Shown here piece after piece: positions 39,854 through 48,543 of a stretch of DNA of 64,000 nt. This DNA comes from Metalysinibacillus jejuensis (GTDB taxonomy: Bacteria; Bacillota; Bacilli; Bacillales_A; Planococcaceae): the NCBI RefSeq assembly GCF_003057615.1, contig NZ_QAFW01000002.1:1-64000 (forward strand), read 5' to 3'. Position 1 is the first letter of the stretch. Each line of letters starts with the position of its first letter. The translations under genes and the position numbers were made by a program. The notes under the pieces were generated by a model, which was not told the DNA's origin, did no database searches, and saw nothing but the letters and a program-made list of their open reading frames with translations.

Positions 39854-39874
39854 GGAGAACCGTATCATAAGTAA
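39854..39874 (+). repeat. rlmH-end repeat, right copy (att-like)
   Basis: GGA GAA CCG TAT CAT AAG TAA, again coding GEPYHK-stop. All four differences from the left copy are synonymous (one exchanges stop codons), so this looks like a true former rlmH end, not a chance match. Bases upstream of it do not match rlmH. Confidence 0.75.
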
Positions 39875-40082
39875 GCATGGCTTACTACGCTAATTTTATA
39901 AATTATTAATGTCGTCACTATCTAGTAAATTACTTAAGTAGTTTTTTGCAAAGTAGAGAAGTGGAAATTTCTACTTTTGCAAGAAAGTTAAAAAATCATA
40001 AATCCTTGTGCGGTTAATGCATTTAAGCCTCCTCCAATGTTATGATATGGAATAGATAATTAGTTGAGGAGGAAAGCGTGCA
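39875..40082. other. Non-coding region between right repeat and cyclophilin gene
   Basis: Contains a GTAAGC-ATG-GCTTAC palindrome (39871-39885), an imperfect inverted repeat GCAAAGTAG/CTACTTTTGC (39948-39980) which includes the second flanking repeat, and TATGAT at 40041-40046 as a possible -10 for the next gene without a convincing -35. No gene is seen. Confidence 0.5.
39950..39970 (+). repeat. Second flanking repeat, right copy
   Basis: AAAGTAGAGAAGTGGAAATTT, the counterpart of 38678-38695. It also forms one side of an inverted repeat ending at 39980. Confidence 0.5.
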
Positions 40083-40721
40083 ATGAAAAAGATTTCGATG
40101 ATGCTGTTGCTTACGGCGATGGTACTTGTACTTGCGGCTTGCAGCAGTGATAAAAAGGCAGCGCCAAAGGAAGAAGCGGCGACAAGCTATGCTGATGAAG
40201 TGAAAGAAAACCCGATTGTGACGATCACAATGGAAGACGACAAAAAAATTGTTGTTGAGTTAGAGCCAAAGGTAGCACCTAATACAGTAGCTAACTTTGT
40301 ATCATTAGTTGAGGATGGTTTTTATGATGGTTTAATCTTCCACCGTGTGATCCCTGGCTTTATGATTCAAGGTGGCGACCCTGATGGTACAGGTGGCGGC
40401 GGTCCAGGCTATGCGATTGCGGGCGAGTTTGCGAGCAATGGCTTTGACAATGAGTTAAAACACGAGGCTGGTGTTATTTCGATGGCACGTACAGGAGATC
40501 CTAACTCAGCAGGCTCACAGTTCTTCATTATGACAGATGCTTCACCACATTTAGACGGTGAGTATGCGGCATTTGGTAAAGTAATCGAAGGTTTAGAAGT
40601 GGCACAAGAGATTGTGGCGGTTGACCGTGACGAAATGGATAAACCAACAGTTGAACAAAAAATGAAAAAGGTAGAGGTAGATACAAAAGGTTTTGACTAC
40701 CCTGCACCTGTAAAACAATAA
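40083..40721 (+). CDS. Peptidyl-prolyl cis-trans isomerase, cyclophilin-type lipoprotein
   Basis: 212 aa. Signal peptide with lipobox LAAC (Cys20), a Lys/Ala-rich spacer, then a cyclophilin domain (about 45-205) with FHRVIPGFMIQGGDP, the catalytic-core arginine, SAGSQFFI and AAFGKVIEG. It should be lipid-anchored on the outer face of the membrane and catalyse proline isomerisation in exported proteins. The start follows GAGGAGG. It ends at a hairpin built from two DnaA boxes. Confidence 0.95.
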   Translation: MKKISMMLLLTAMVLVLAACSSDKKAAPKEEAATSYADEVKENPIVTITMEDDKKIVVELEPKVAPNTVANFVSLVEDGFYDGLIFHRVIPGFMIQGGDPDGTGGGGPGYAIAGEFASNGFDNELKHEAGVISMARTGDPNSAGSQFFIMTDASPHLDGEYAAFGKVIEGLEVAQEIVAVDRDEMDKPTVEQKMKKVEVDTKGFDYPAPVKQ

Positions 40722-40761
40722 AAAAACTTATCCACAAGAGCTAATTTGTGGATAAGTTTTT
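40722..40761. terminator. Bidirectional terminator formed by two DnaA boxes
   Basis: Perfect 16-bp arms AAAAACTTATCCACAA and TTGTGGATAAGTTTTT around a short loop, between convergent genes, with T runs on both strands. Each arm contains a perfect DnaA box (40728-40736 and 40747-40755). The right arm also encodes the last residues (KNLSTN) of the minus-strand MFS protein. Confidence 0.9.
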
Positions 40762-41901
40762 TGTTTTATGTCGATAGCTTAACGCAAGCATCATAGAAGG
40801 CACTGTACAGCTAATCATACCTAAAAACGCGTACCGTGGCTCGATTTCATATAAATAGCCGCCAAGCATTGTAAGGAGTGCTGTGCTCCAACTAAGCGCA
40901 AGCGCAGAGTAAATGCCTTGTGCTTTCGAAATAGCAGCTTGTGGTACCTCATTAATAAGAAATTTCATAAATGCATAATGTCCCATCGCGAAAGATAGGG
41001 CGTGCAAGGTTTGAGCTATACAAAATATAACGAGCGTTGGTGAAATAAAAATCAATAACCAGCGTACAGTAGAGCCAAGTGCTGCGATAGCTAGCAAACT
41101 ACCGATAGAAATCGTCCGCAGTAGACGGTCTGCCACACTAAAGAAAATAATTTCTGCTATAACGGCAATGTTAATAATGAGCCCAATTGCTGAAGCAGGT
41201 GCACCGATATGCTGTAAGAAAATATAACCATAGTTATAATAAACCGCGTGCGCAGCTTGGAGTAAAATAACAATGGCCAGTATGAGTAAAAAAGATCGAT
41301 TATTTAACAATGTTTTAATGCTACCACTTGATTCACTACGTGGTGGTGGACTAGTTAAAACAGCCGGTGAGGGACGTAATGTGAGTATCGTAAATAATAA
41401 AGTGGTGAAAAGCAATGCCCAAAAAATTGCAGTTTCGCCTAAACTCGCTGTAAATAAAGTTAATGTCATACCTGCTACAACAAAGCCAATTGACCCCCAA
41501 GAGCGACTTTTGCCGTAGTTAGGTAGCTGTTTATGTTGAGCGAGTAAACCCGCAACACTATCTAAAGCGGGCATTAATGCAGGATAAAATAAGTGCAGTA
41601 GTAATGTAACGAGCAATAACGCTGTAAAACTAGTAGCAGGAATATAGCTGATCAAGGCGATAAAAGAACCGATAGCCATAATGCGTAATAATGTCTGGTT
41701 GCTAAGGCGTTCTGCTGCAAATGGAAATACAAGTAAAGTTGACACGCCACGCATTAACAGACCAGCGCTCATAATAATACTAGCTTCACCAATTGAGATT
41801 GATTTAACATTAATTAACCAGCCTGTCCAATAGGGAAGAAAAATCCCCCACGTCATAAAAAATACAAAAAACTTAGCGCTCATCCAACGTTGTACATTCA
41901 T
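40741..41901 (-). CDS. MFS transporter, MFS_1-like (HcaT/LacY-type) family
   Basis: 386 aa, 12 predicted membrane segments. It resembles the 3-phenylpropionate/LacY-like branch of the major facilitator superfamily, with GKSRSWGSIGFVVAGM in the middle of the N-half (about 128-143). The substrate is unknown. Its C-terminus is encoded within the DnaA-box hairpin. It is transcribed toward oriC, alone. Start ATG after GGAGGC. Confidence 0.85.
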   Translation of the reverse strand: MNVQRWMSAKFFVFFMTWGIFLPYWTGWLINVKSISIGEASIIMSAGLLMRGVSTLLVFPFAAERLSNQTLLRIMAIGSFIALISYIPATSFTALLLVTLLLHLFYPALMPALDSVAGLLAQHKQLPNYGKSRSWGSIGFVVAGMTLTLFTASLGETAIFWALLFTTLLFTILTLRPSPAVLTSPPPRSESSGSIKTLLNNRSFLLILAIVILLQAAHAVYYNYGYIFLQHIGAPASAIGLIINIAVIAEIIFFSVADRLLRTISIGSLLAIAALGSTVRWLLIFISPTLVIFCIAQTLHALSFAMGHYAFMKFLINEVPQAAISKAQGIYSALALSWSTALLTMLGGYLYEIEPRYAFLGMISCTVPSMMLALSYRHKTKNLSTN

Positions 41902-42204
41902 AGTTGAAGCCTCCTTGTTTGTGCATCATATCATCGAATGGATTAATAAAACTATGCATTTTAAGTTATTTTTTTAGAAAAACGTAAACTTAAACAGAGG
42001 GTAAAAATGTTAAGTGCACGTTAATGCTCGTTCATTCCTAAAATCGCCTTACTTGTGAAGTTGTGGGCGTAATTTACGCAAAAATTTGTACTTAATAGTA
42101 AAATAGAGATAGCTAATCCTACGAAAATAATAGAATTAGCGAAATTTCTAGAAAAAAAGTAGCGTAAATTTTTTTTACAAAGCTTTACAATATAATAGTA
42201 GATA
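41902..42204. other. Intergenic region upstream of mqo
   Basis: About 300 bp without a gene between divergent MFS and mqo genes. AT-rich; a GTAATTTAC-type repeat (GCGTAATTTACGC at 42068-42080 is a perfect 13-bp palindrome) may be an operator. A TATAAT at 42191-42196 has only a poor -35. Confidence 0.45.
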
Positions 42205-42233
42205 TTTTAATACGCAAGTAATTATGGTACAAT
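42205..42233 (+). promoter_or_regulatory. mqo promoter with extended -10
   Basis: TTTTAA (42205-42210), 17-bp spacer, TGG-TACAAT (-10 at 42228-42233) with the TGn extension that compensates for the weak -35. It leaves a leader of about 120 nt. Confidence 0.55.
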
Positions 42234-42270
42234 ATTAAGCGTTTAGTGACTTACAAATTGATAAGGAAAA

Positions 42271-42325
42271 ATGTGCGTACATTGCGGCTTAGTAAGCGGT
42301 GATTGACTAAGAAGTAGGCGCTCAC
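42271..42325 (+). ncRNA. Candidate structured leader of mqo mRNA
   Basis: An inner helix CTTAGT/ACTAAG (42288-42293 with 42305-42310) lies within an outer pairing GTGCG/CGCTCAC. It has no T run and matches no riboswitch I recognise. Could be a regulatory leader or chance. Confidence 0.25.
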
Positions 42326-42362
42326 ATTCTTTCTGAAAATCTTACAAATAAGGATGGTAAAA

Positions 42363-43841
42363 ATGAGTAACAGTAAAATGAAAAAAGACGTTATCTTAAT
42401 TGGTGCCGGCATCATGAGCGCAACTCTTGGAACAATCTTAAAAGAGTTAGACCCGACGATTACTATTAAAGTGTTTGAAAAGCTTGATAAAGCAGGCGAA
42501 GAGAGCTCAAATGAGTGGAATAACGCTGGTACAGGTCACGCAGCATTATGTGAACTGAACTACACAACAGAAAAAGCTGATGGTTCAATCGACATTACTA
42601 AAGCAATTAATGTTAACGAACAGTTCCAATTATCACGTCAATTTTGGTCATACTTAATTGAAAACGGTTTATTACAAAACCCACAAGATTTCATTATGCC
42701 TATTCCACACATGAGTATGGTACAAGGCGCCGACAACGTAGAGTTTCTTAAAAAGCGTTTTGCAGCATTAATCGACAATCCATTATTTGAAGGTATGGAG
42801 TTCTCTGAAGATGAAGAAACATTAAAAGAGTGGATTCCTGTTATTATGGAAGGTCGTACATCACCTGAACCAATCGCAGCAACTAAAATTGACATCGGTA
42901 CAGATGTTAACTTTGGTGCATTAACACGCATGTTATTTGATAACTTAGAAAAACAAGGTGTAGAAGTACATTACAACCACACAGTAAAAGACGTTAAGCG
43001 TACAAATGATGGCCGTTGGGAAGTTAAAGTACAAGCAGATGGCAAATTAGCTTACCATACCGCTGATTTTACATTCCTAGGTGCTGGTGGCGGTAGCTTA
43101 CACTTACTACAAAAAACAGGTATCCCTGAATCAAAACATATCGGTGGCTTCCCTGTAAGTGGTTTATTCTTAGTTTGTAATAATCAAGAAGTAGTAGAAA
43201 AACACCATGCAAAAGTGTATGGTAAAGCAGCAGTAGGTGCGCCACCAATGTCGGTGCCACACTTAGATACACGTTATATTGATGGTAAAAAATCATTATT
43301 ATTCGGACCATTCGCTGGTTTCTCACCGAAGTTCTTAAAAACGGGTTCTAATATGGATTTAATTAGCTCTGTTAAACCGAACAACGTATTTACGATGTTA
43401 GCAGCAGGCGCTAAAGAAATGTCTTTAACGAAGTATTTAATCCAACAATTAATGTTATCTAAAGATCAACGTATTGAAGAATTACGTGATTTCATTCCAA
43501 CAGCTAAAGCTGAAGATTGGGATGTTGTAGTAGCTGGTCAACGTGTACAAGTTATTAAAGATACAGAAAAAGGCGGAAAAGGTACATTGCAATTTGGTAC
43601 TGAAGTTGTTACATCTCAAGATGGCTCTGTAGCCGCTCTACTAGGTGCATCTCCAGGTGCTTCTACAGCTGTTAAAGTAATGCTTGATATCGTTGAAACA
43701 TGCTTCCCAGCACAATACGAAGCATGGCAACCAAAAATTAAAGAGATGGTACCATCTTATGGTCAAAAGTTAATGGATAACCGCGAATTATTCAAAGAAA
43801 TCCATGCATCAACAGCAAAATCACTAGGTTTAGAAAACTAA
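42363..43841 (+). CDS. mqo: Malate:quinone oxidoreductase
   Basis: 492 aa FAD enzyme at the inner face of the membrane that oxidises malate to oxaloacetate and passes electrons to the quinone pool. The FAD motif [13 protein letters not shown] is at residues 10-22; [17 protein letters not shown] and [14 protein letters not shown] are family signatures. I start at ATG 42363, because the ATG at 42354 lies in the ribosome site AAGGATGG. It ends at a terminator. Length is standard. Confidence 0.96.
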   Translation: MSNSKMKKDVILIGAGIMSATLGTILKELDPTITIKVFEKLDKAGEESSNEWNNAGTGHAALCELNYTTEKADGSIDITKAINVNEQFQLSRQFWSYLIENGLLQNPQDFIMPIPHMSMVQGADNVEFLKKRFAALIDNPLFEGMEFSEDEETLKEWIPVIMEGRTSPEPIAATKIDIGTDVNFGALTRMLFDNLEKQGVEVHYNHTVKDVKRTNDGRWEVKVQADGKLAYHTADFTFLGAGGGSLHLLQKTGIPESKHIGGFPVSGLFLVCNNQEVVEKHHAKVYGKAAVGAPPMSVPHLDTRYIDGKKSLLFGPFAGFSPKFLKTGSNMDLISSVKPNNVFTMLAAGAKEMSLTKYLIQQLMLSKDQRIEELRDFIPTAKAEDWDVVVAGQRVQVIKDTEKGGKGTLQFGTEVVTSQDGSVAALLGASPGASTAVKVMLDIVETCFPAQYEAWQPKIKEMVPSYGQKLMDNRELFKEIHASTAKSLGLEN

Positions 43842-43853
43842 TATATTAGAGCT

Positions 43854-43890
43854 AGCGCAATCTGACTACTGTTAGGTTGCGCTTTTTTTG
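43854..43890 (+). terminator. mqo terminator
   Basis: Stem AGCGCAA/TTGCGCT with an inner TCT/AGG extension and seven T, 12 bp after the stop. Confidence 0.9.
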
Positions 43891-43893
43891 TAA

Positions 43894-43924
43894 CAAAAAA
43901 GCCGAAAGCAATTGCTTTCAGCTT
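43894..43924 (-). terminator. Terminator of the ECF S-component gene
   Basis: On the minus strand AAGCTGAAAGC pairs with GCTTTCGGCTT (one mismatch) around AATT, followed by T residues. Confidence 0.85.
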
Positions 43925-43928
43925 AGTG

Positions 43929-44471
43929 TTATTTAAAAAGTGGTGTGTTTTTTAAGACAACACATACAGGAATTGCAATGACGAGGCCGACAACGTTTTG
44001 TACGATGTCGCCTGGAATAGAAGCAAGAGGTAAAATCCAGCTATCAAATAATACACGTTCGCAAATATAGTAACCTGCAAGCATCGGTGGTATTGAAACA
44101 ATTGTTGCGAGTAAGTTATAGCCAAAGCTTTTACCTTTACGTCCATTAGACCAAGCGATTTTACCTACAATATAACCTTGTAAGCCACGCGTAACGAAAG
44201 TGAAAGGTGCCCAAAGTGTCCAGCCAGACACTAAATCAAATAGTCCCATGCCGACAGCGCCTGCAATCGCTCCTTTTTTAGGACCAAATAAAATAGATGC
44301 AATAAATAGTAAAGCGGTTCCGAGGTGAATTAATCCACCGTTAGCCGCGATAGGTAATTTAATATTGAGCATCAGTGTAGCAACAAACACCATTGCAATT
44401 AACATAGCAGTAATTGTAATGTCGAGTACACTACTGTTTCCTTGTGTTTTATTAAATGTAGTAGAGTTCAT
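43929..44471 (-). CDS. ECF transporter S component
   Basis: 180 aa with five to six membrane segments; substrate-binding subunit of an energy-coupling-factor vitamin importer that would share EcfA/EcfT encoded elsewhere. HLGTALLFIASILFGPKKGAIAGAVG and the GWTLWAPFTFVTRGLQGYI loop are typical of the ECF S families for pyridoxine, thiamin precursors or riboflavin; the substrate cannot be fixed. No preQ1, TPP, FMN or cobalamin riboswitch was recognised in the 91-bp gap to luxS. Lies downstream of luxS. Confidence 0.87.
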   Translation of the reverse strand: MNSTTFNKTQGNSSVLDITITAMLIAMVFVATLMLNIKLPIAANGGLIHLGTALLFIASILFGPKKGAIAGAVGMGLFDLVSGWTLWAPFTFVTRGLQGYIVGKIAWSNGRKGKSFGYNLLATIVSIPPMLAGYYICERVLFDSWILPLASIPGDIVQNVVGLVIAIPVCVVLKNTPLFK

Positions 44472-44562
44472 CTTTTTTCCGCCTTTATGTTTTTGCTAAC
44501 AATACCAAACAATTGAACTGTTTAAAAGTGTCAAAGTTAGCTAAAATGAAGGGGTCAGTTAG

Positions 44563-45033
44563 TTATTGGGCAAATACGATTGGCCATTCCTCTTGTTTTG
44601 CTAAAAATGATTGAGCGAGGGAGATAGCACCTTCTAAGTTATGACTAGCTGCCCATCCACATTGCACTTCGTTGCAGGCCGGTACCGAAGTTGCTTTCGT
44701 TACTTCTTCAAACGTAGCAGCCAAAATACGTAACACGTCATCATAATCATTATGATTAATTAACGATAAATAAAAGCCAGTTTGGCAACCCATCGGTGAA
44801 AGATCGATAACTTTATCCGTATGGTTACGAATACGGTCAGCTGTTAAATGCTCTAATGAATGTAATGCTGGCATCTCCATATGTTCTTTATTAGGTTGCT
44901 TAAAGCGAATATCATATTTATATACTTCGTCACCGTTAGCGCCACGTTTAATATCCGCTAGGCGCACATAAGGAGCAACTACCTTCGTATGATCCAAGTC
45001 AAAACTTTCTACATTTGTTTTATCTTTTGCCAT
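44563..45033 (-). CDS. luxS: S-ribosylhomocysteine lyase LuxS
   Basis: 156 aa. Cleaves S-ribosylhomocysteine to homocysteine and DPD, the autoinducer-2 precursor. Metal ligands His58, His62 (HSLEH) and Cys125, and catalytic Cys83 in GCQTGFYLS are all present. It recycles SAM byproducts; signalling is a possible second role. It lies between pgeF (upstream, separated by a terminator) and the ECF gene (downstream). Confidence 0.97.
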   Translation of the reverse strand: MAKDKTNVESFDLDHTKVVAPYVRLADIKRGANGDEVYKYDIRFKQPNKEHMEMPALHSLEHLTADRIRNHTDKVIDLSPMGCQTGFYLSLINHNDYDDVLRILAATFEEVTKATSVPACNEVQCGWAASHNLEGAISLAQSFLAKQEEWPIVFAQ

Positions 45034-45087
45034 TTTATAAAACCTCCATAAAACATATTGAATTAGTATGGATTATCATAATACACT

Positions 45088-45130
45088 TAAAAAATAAAAG
45101 CAACCTAATTATTTGAAAATTAGGTTGCGA
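45088..45130 (-). terminator. pgeF terminator
   Basis: Stem GCAACCTAATT/AATTAGGTTGC (plus 45100-45110 with 45118-45128) with a T-rich tail on the minus strand, upstream of luxS. So luxS probably has its own promoter in 45034-45087. Confidence 0.85.
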
Positions 45131-45134
45131 AGGA

Positions 45135-45887
45135 TTAATGCTGCACGATGAAATGTAAGTGGCGTCCACAAGTGCGGTCTTCTCTATAAGAAAAGCCCGA
45201 GTCACTTTTAAACGTACATGTAGCATCTACGCTAATATTTTCGCTAGGGATGCCGGTTAACTCACATTGTTTTTTGACAACTTGTTGGTTATCAATATGA
45301 TATTTTTTTGTAGCTGGATTAAAATACATCCATTCATCCGCGTATCCTAGTGTTTTAAACTTATGATAAACGTCTTCATCGACTTCAAATTTTTCTTGAC
45401 TAAGGGCTGCGCCGATATGGATGTGTAAATTTTGTGGATTGCACCCTTCATCTTTAATGATAGTTTGAAACGTATGGCGGGCAATTTCTTTAACAGTACC
45501 TTGCCACCCTGAGTGAATGACGCCGATTAAAGATAGAGTAGGGTCATAAAAAACAATAGGTACACAGTCTGCGGTAAAGGTACATAATACAATATTTTTT
45601 TCACGCGTGTAGAGTGCATCGGTATCAGCGATAGCATCTTCAGCAGAAAAAGCACCACGGCCTTTTAGTGCGCTCGTAACTTTCACGACGTTTGCGCTAT
45701 GCGTTTGATTGGCGCATACAAAGTGCGCTAATGGGATAGTTAACTCATCGGCTAAAGTTTGCCTATTATTTAAAACATCCTTAGCATTTTTAGCTACATG
45801 TAAAGCTGTATTATTGTTTTCTAATTGGTCAATATCTTTTTCGGTGAAGCCAGCGCGTAAGTTAGCACTGTTTTTATACCATTTCAT
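45135..45887 (-). CDS. pgeF: Purine nucleoside phosphorylase, laccase-domain family (PgeF/YlmD)
   Basis: 250 aa. Members phosphorolyse adenosine, inosine and methylthioadenosine and deaminate adenosine. The zinc-binding site is formed by the motifs CTFTADCVPI, VIHSGWQGTVKEI and HIHIGAAL. I chose ATG 45887 because AAGGAGG precedes it (MKWYKNSANLRAGF); eleven extra upstream codons would lie before the ribosome site. In B. subtilis ylmD lies in the division cluster, so the position next to luxS is different. Both enzymes handle by-products of SAM use, a possible link. Confidence 0.9.
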   Translation of the reverse strand: MKWYKNSANLRAGFTEKDIDQLENNNTALHVAKNAKDVLNNRQTLADELTIPLAHFVCANQTHSANVVKVTSALKGRGAFSAEDAIADTDALYTREKNIVLCTFTADCVPIVFYDPTLSLIGVIHSGWQGTVKEIARHTFQTIIKDEGCNPQNLHIHIGAALSQEKFEVDEDVYHKFKTLGYADEWMYFNPATKKYHIDNQQVVKKQCELTGIPSENISVDATCTFKSDSGFSYREDRTCGRHLHFIVQH

Positions 45888-46040
45888 AATATTCCTCCTT
45901 AAAGTTTGAAATTGCGCCATGAATTATAAAAAAATGGATGCAGAAAAAAGTAAAATTACGTTATACTATAAGTATTAAGACTCAAAAAACGAAAAAAGGG
46001 GTGACAGGTGTTTTAGTATAAAGTAACTAAACACAAAGCG

Positions 46041-48017
46041 ATGAAAAACAGCCAGAGGAAGACCTCTATTAATGTAAAGTTAAGTGTAGCATTTTTACTA
46101 GCTTTACTCGTACCTACGTTACTTATTGCGAGCAATTCATTCTTTGCTGCAAAAAAAGAGATTAGTTCTCAAATACATAATAGTGCAAAGCAGAGTGTTT
46201 TAACAATTGACGATGTTATCGATCAATATGTCGCACCGATTGTGCATGATGCGGCATACTTTGCCAAAACATTGGATGTAAAAAAAGAAGAGAAGCAAGT
46301 GATTTTAGAGCGTCTCGAACAATATTTTGAAACGAGTGATGGTATTGTTTCTTCATTTATCGGTACAACTGAAGGAGCAATGCTTCAGCATCCTGATTTA
46401 GGCTTAATGACCAACAAAGATTTTGATCCTCGTACACGTGATTGGTATAAGGCTGCAATGGCTAGCCCAGATGAAGTTATTATTTCTGAGCCCCATGAGA
46501 CAGCATCTACAGGTGATTGGGTAGTAACGATTTCTAAAAAACTCGCTAATAATCAAGGTGTATTTGCAACTAATTTAAACTTAGAAGCATTACATGAGGT
46601 AGTAACGACTATTACTATTGGTAAAGAGGGTTACCCTGTCGTACTTTCGGATGGAGGAGCAGTCGTTGCCCACCCGACATTAGCAACAGGGCAAGATGTA
46701 ACTGAGGAAGAGTGGGCTAAGCAGTTAACAACATTAAATGATGAAACATTTATGTACCAACTGGATAAGCAAAATACCGAAGTATTTGCTCATGTTAATG
46801 AGTTAACGAAGTGGCATGTAGGCGGTATGATGTTTACCAAAGAAGTAAATGAAGCTGTAGCACCTATTTTAAAAGTGATTTTGTTAATTCTTGTACTGTC
46901 ATTAGTAGTACTGGGTGTGTATGTCTACTATATTATCCGTTCTATTGTTAAGCCGCTGCGCAATATGACTGATGTTGCTGAAGTGATGAGTGAGGGTGAT
47001 TTACGCCATGAGTTAGAAGTGCGTACACGCGATGAAATTGGTATTTTAAGTCGTGCTTTCAACAGTATGAGTGATATGTTAGCCTCTATTATTGGTCATA
47101 TCCAAGGTAAGTCATCATCTATTTTAGCAGCTTCTGAGGAGCTAACAGCGACAACAGAAGATAGCACAAAAGCAGTTGAACGTATTGCGAGCTCAATGGC
47201 ACGTATTCAAGAAGGTATGGATGAACAAGCAGCACGCATTCAAAAAAGTGTGGCTGCTATGCAAAGTGTATCAGAGGATATTCAATTAATTTATGAGCAT
47301 ACCAACAAAGTAACGAATGATGCGACAACAGCTGAAAATACAGCGGATGTCGGGCATAATATCGTTCTGTCTACTGAACAACAAATGCGCAAAATTGACG
47401 GTATTATTACAGAGCTATCAAGCGATATTAGCACTGTAAATGATTATGCTACTCAAATTAATGAAATTGTGAATGTAATTACTTCAATATCTGAACAAAC
47501 CAATTTACTTGCGCTAAATGCAGCGATCGAAGCGGCACGTGCAGGCGAGCATGGTAAAGGCTTTGCGGTAGTAGCTGACGAGGTACGTAAATTAGCCGAG
47601 CAAACGAATCAGTCTACAATCGAAGTACAAGATATTGTAAATGCCATTCAGCGTGAATCGACACGTTCAGTAGCTTCTATGCAACGTACAAGTGGCGAAG
47701 TAGCAAAAGGGCTCGATATGTTTATGCAAACTGAACATAATTTTATGGAAGTTAAACAGTTTATCGAAGCGATTAATCAACAACTTGATGCGGTCTTAGC
47801 TAACTCGCAAAAAATTGCAGCAAGCAGTGATAGTGTCGTTGATGATATGGAAGAAGTAGCGCGTATTTCAGATGCATCTGTTAGTGAGATGGAAACTATC
47901 GCTGAAGCAACAGAGGAGCAACTAGGTGCTATGGAGGAGATTACAGCTACTGCCGAGACGTTAGAGTCAAGCGTTGAGGAACTACAACATGAGATTACTA
48001 AATTTCAAGTGAAATAA
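46041..48017 (+). CDS. Methyl-accepting chemotaxis protein with dCache sensor
   Basis: 658 aa. Membrane segment (about 12-34), extracellular dCache sensor (about 35-270) with [15 protein letters not shown] and [11 protein letters not shown], second membrane segment (about 278-300), HAMP (about 300-355) and signalling domain whose hairpin tip reads [19 protein letters not shown]. Ligand unknown; DPRTRDWYK is shared by amino-acid-sensing dCache domains. The ATG lacks a good ribosome site (ACACAAAGCG); GGGGTG lies 38 bp upstream, so the start may be less certain. Implies a motile or formerly motile organism. Confidence 0.92.
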   Translation: MKNSQRKTSINVKLSVAFLLALLVPTLLIASNSFFAAKKEISSQIHNSAKQSVLTIDDVIDQYVAPIVHDAAYFAKTLDVKKEEKQVILERLEQYFETSDGIVSSFIGTTEGAMLQHPDLGLMTNKDFDPRTRDWYKAAMASPDEVIISEPHETASTGDWVVTISKKLANNQGVFATNLNLEALHEVVTTITIGKEGYPVVLSDGGAVVAHPTLATGQDVTEEEWAKQLTTLNDETFMYQLDKQNTEVFAHVNELTKWHVGGMMFTKEVNEAVAPILKVILLILVLSLVVLGVYVYYIIRSIVKPLRNMTDVAEVMSEGDLRHELEVRTRDEIGILSRAFNSMSDMLASIIGHIQGKSSSILAASEELTATTEDSTKAVERIASSMARIQEGMDEQAARIQKSVAAMQSVSEDIQLIYEHTNKVTNDATTAENTADVGHNIVLSTEQQMRKIDGIITELSSDISTVNDYATQINEIVNVITSISEQTNLLALNAAIEAARAGEHGKGFAVVADEVRKLAEQTNQSTIEVQDIVNAIQRESTRSVASMQRTSGEVAKGLDMFMQTEHNFMEVKQFIEAINQQLDAVLANSQKIAASSDSVVDDMEEVARISDASVSEMETIAEATEEQLGAMEEITATAETLESSVEELQHEITKFQVK

Positions 48018-48073
48018 AAAGAGTGCTTTACGAGTAATAGTGAATTTCTCAGTTGTTAACTTATAGTGAAAAG

Positions 48074-48113
48074 AAAAAATGTGAGGCGACTTTAGAGTCG
48101 TCTCACATTTTTA
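48074..48113. terminator. Bidirectional terminator chemoreceptor / YbjQ
   Basis: Perfect stem AAAAATGTGAGGCGAC with one G-U to GTCGTCTCACATTTTT around TTTAGA, between convergent genes. Confidence 0.9.
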
Positions 48114-48119
48114 ATTGCA

Positions 48120-48434
48120 TTAACGAATTGTTACAGCTGTCCCAGCAGCTACGCACATCATCATACCTTCACGCAATGTTTCGAAGTCTAAATCTACGCC
48201 GACGATAGCGTTAGCGCCTAAAGCTTTAGCACGTTCTTCCATTTCTTTTAACGCAATCTCGCGACCTTCTGCTAATTTATCTTCGTATGCAGCACTGCGA
48301 CCACCAATAATATCGGTAACAGATGCAAAAATATCACGTACCACATTGGCGCCCATAATAGCTTCACCACTTACAATACCGTGGTACGTTACAATTTCGT
48401 GCCCCTCGATTTGGGGTGTAGTTGTTACTAACAA
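48120..48434 (-). CDS. YbjQ/UPF0145 family protein
   Basis: 104 aa, soluble homopentamer-type fold in this family; role unknown (sometimes called heavy-metal-binding, without firm proof). [19 protein letters not shown] and [13 protein letters not shown] are diagnostic. I start at TTG 48434 since AAAGGAG lies 7 nt upstream and the product then begins MLVTTTP as in relatives; the upstream GTG and ATG (48443, 48440) abut the ribosome site. Confidence 0.88.
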   Translation of the reverse strand: MLVTTTPQIEGHEIVTYHGIVSGEAIMGANVVRDIFASVTDIIGGRSAAYEDKLAEGREIALKEMEERAKALGANAIVGVDLDFETLREGMMMCVAAGTAVTIR

Positions 48435-48490
48435 AGTCATCACTCCTTTGTATACTATACGTATACCTTTCTAAAAGGTTCTCATAATTT

Positions 48491-48533
48491 TAAAAAATCC
48501 CTAAGTATGAGAGCAATCTACATACCTAGGGAT
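48491..48533 (-). terminator. cofE-like gene terminator
   Basis: On the minus strand CCCTAGGTATG and CATACTTAGGG form a near-perfect 11-bp stem, followed by ATTTTTTAAAA. Separates the CofE-like gene from ybjQ. Confidence 0.88.
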
Positions 48534-48543
48534 AGCTTAGTTA

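Larger units (their letters stand above)
38674..39874 (+). mobile_element. Candidate SCC-like insertion at the rlmH 3' end carrying rhuM
   Basis: A 1.2-kb segment bounded on the left by the rlmH end and on the right by a second copy of that end. It contains one gene (rhuM) with its own promoter and no recombinase. Staphylococcal cassette chromosome elements insert at precisely this codon stretch and leave such flanking repeats. A further imperfect repeat (38678-38695 and 39950-39970) and a GTAAGC/GCTTAC palindrome at 39871-39885 lie near the ends. If correct it is a non-autonomous or decayed element. The alternative is a local duplication. Confidence 0.5.

Noticed and set aside
38674-39874. 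Transposon or insertion sequence as explanation for rhuM
   Set aside because: No transposase, terminal inverted repeats of IS type or short target duplication was seen; the repeat matches the rlmH end instead.
42327-42341. CodY-box-like sequence upstream of mqo
   Set aside because: 11 of 15 positions match and it lies in the leader close to the ribosome site; in such AT-rich sequence this is weak.
44472-44562. Possible riboswitch before the ECF S-component gene
   Set aside because: Compared by eye with preQ1, TPP, FMN and cobalamin elements; no conserved core was found in 91 bp.
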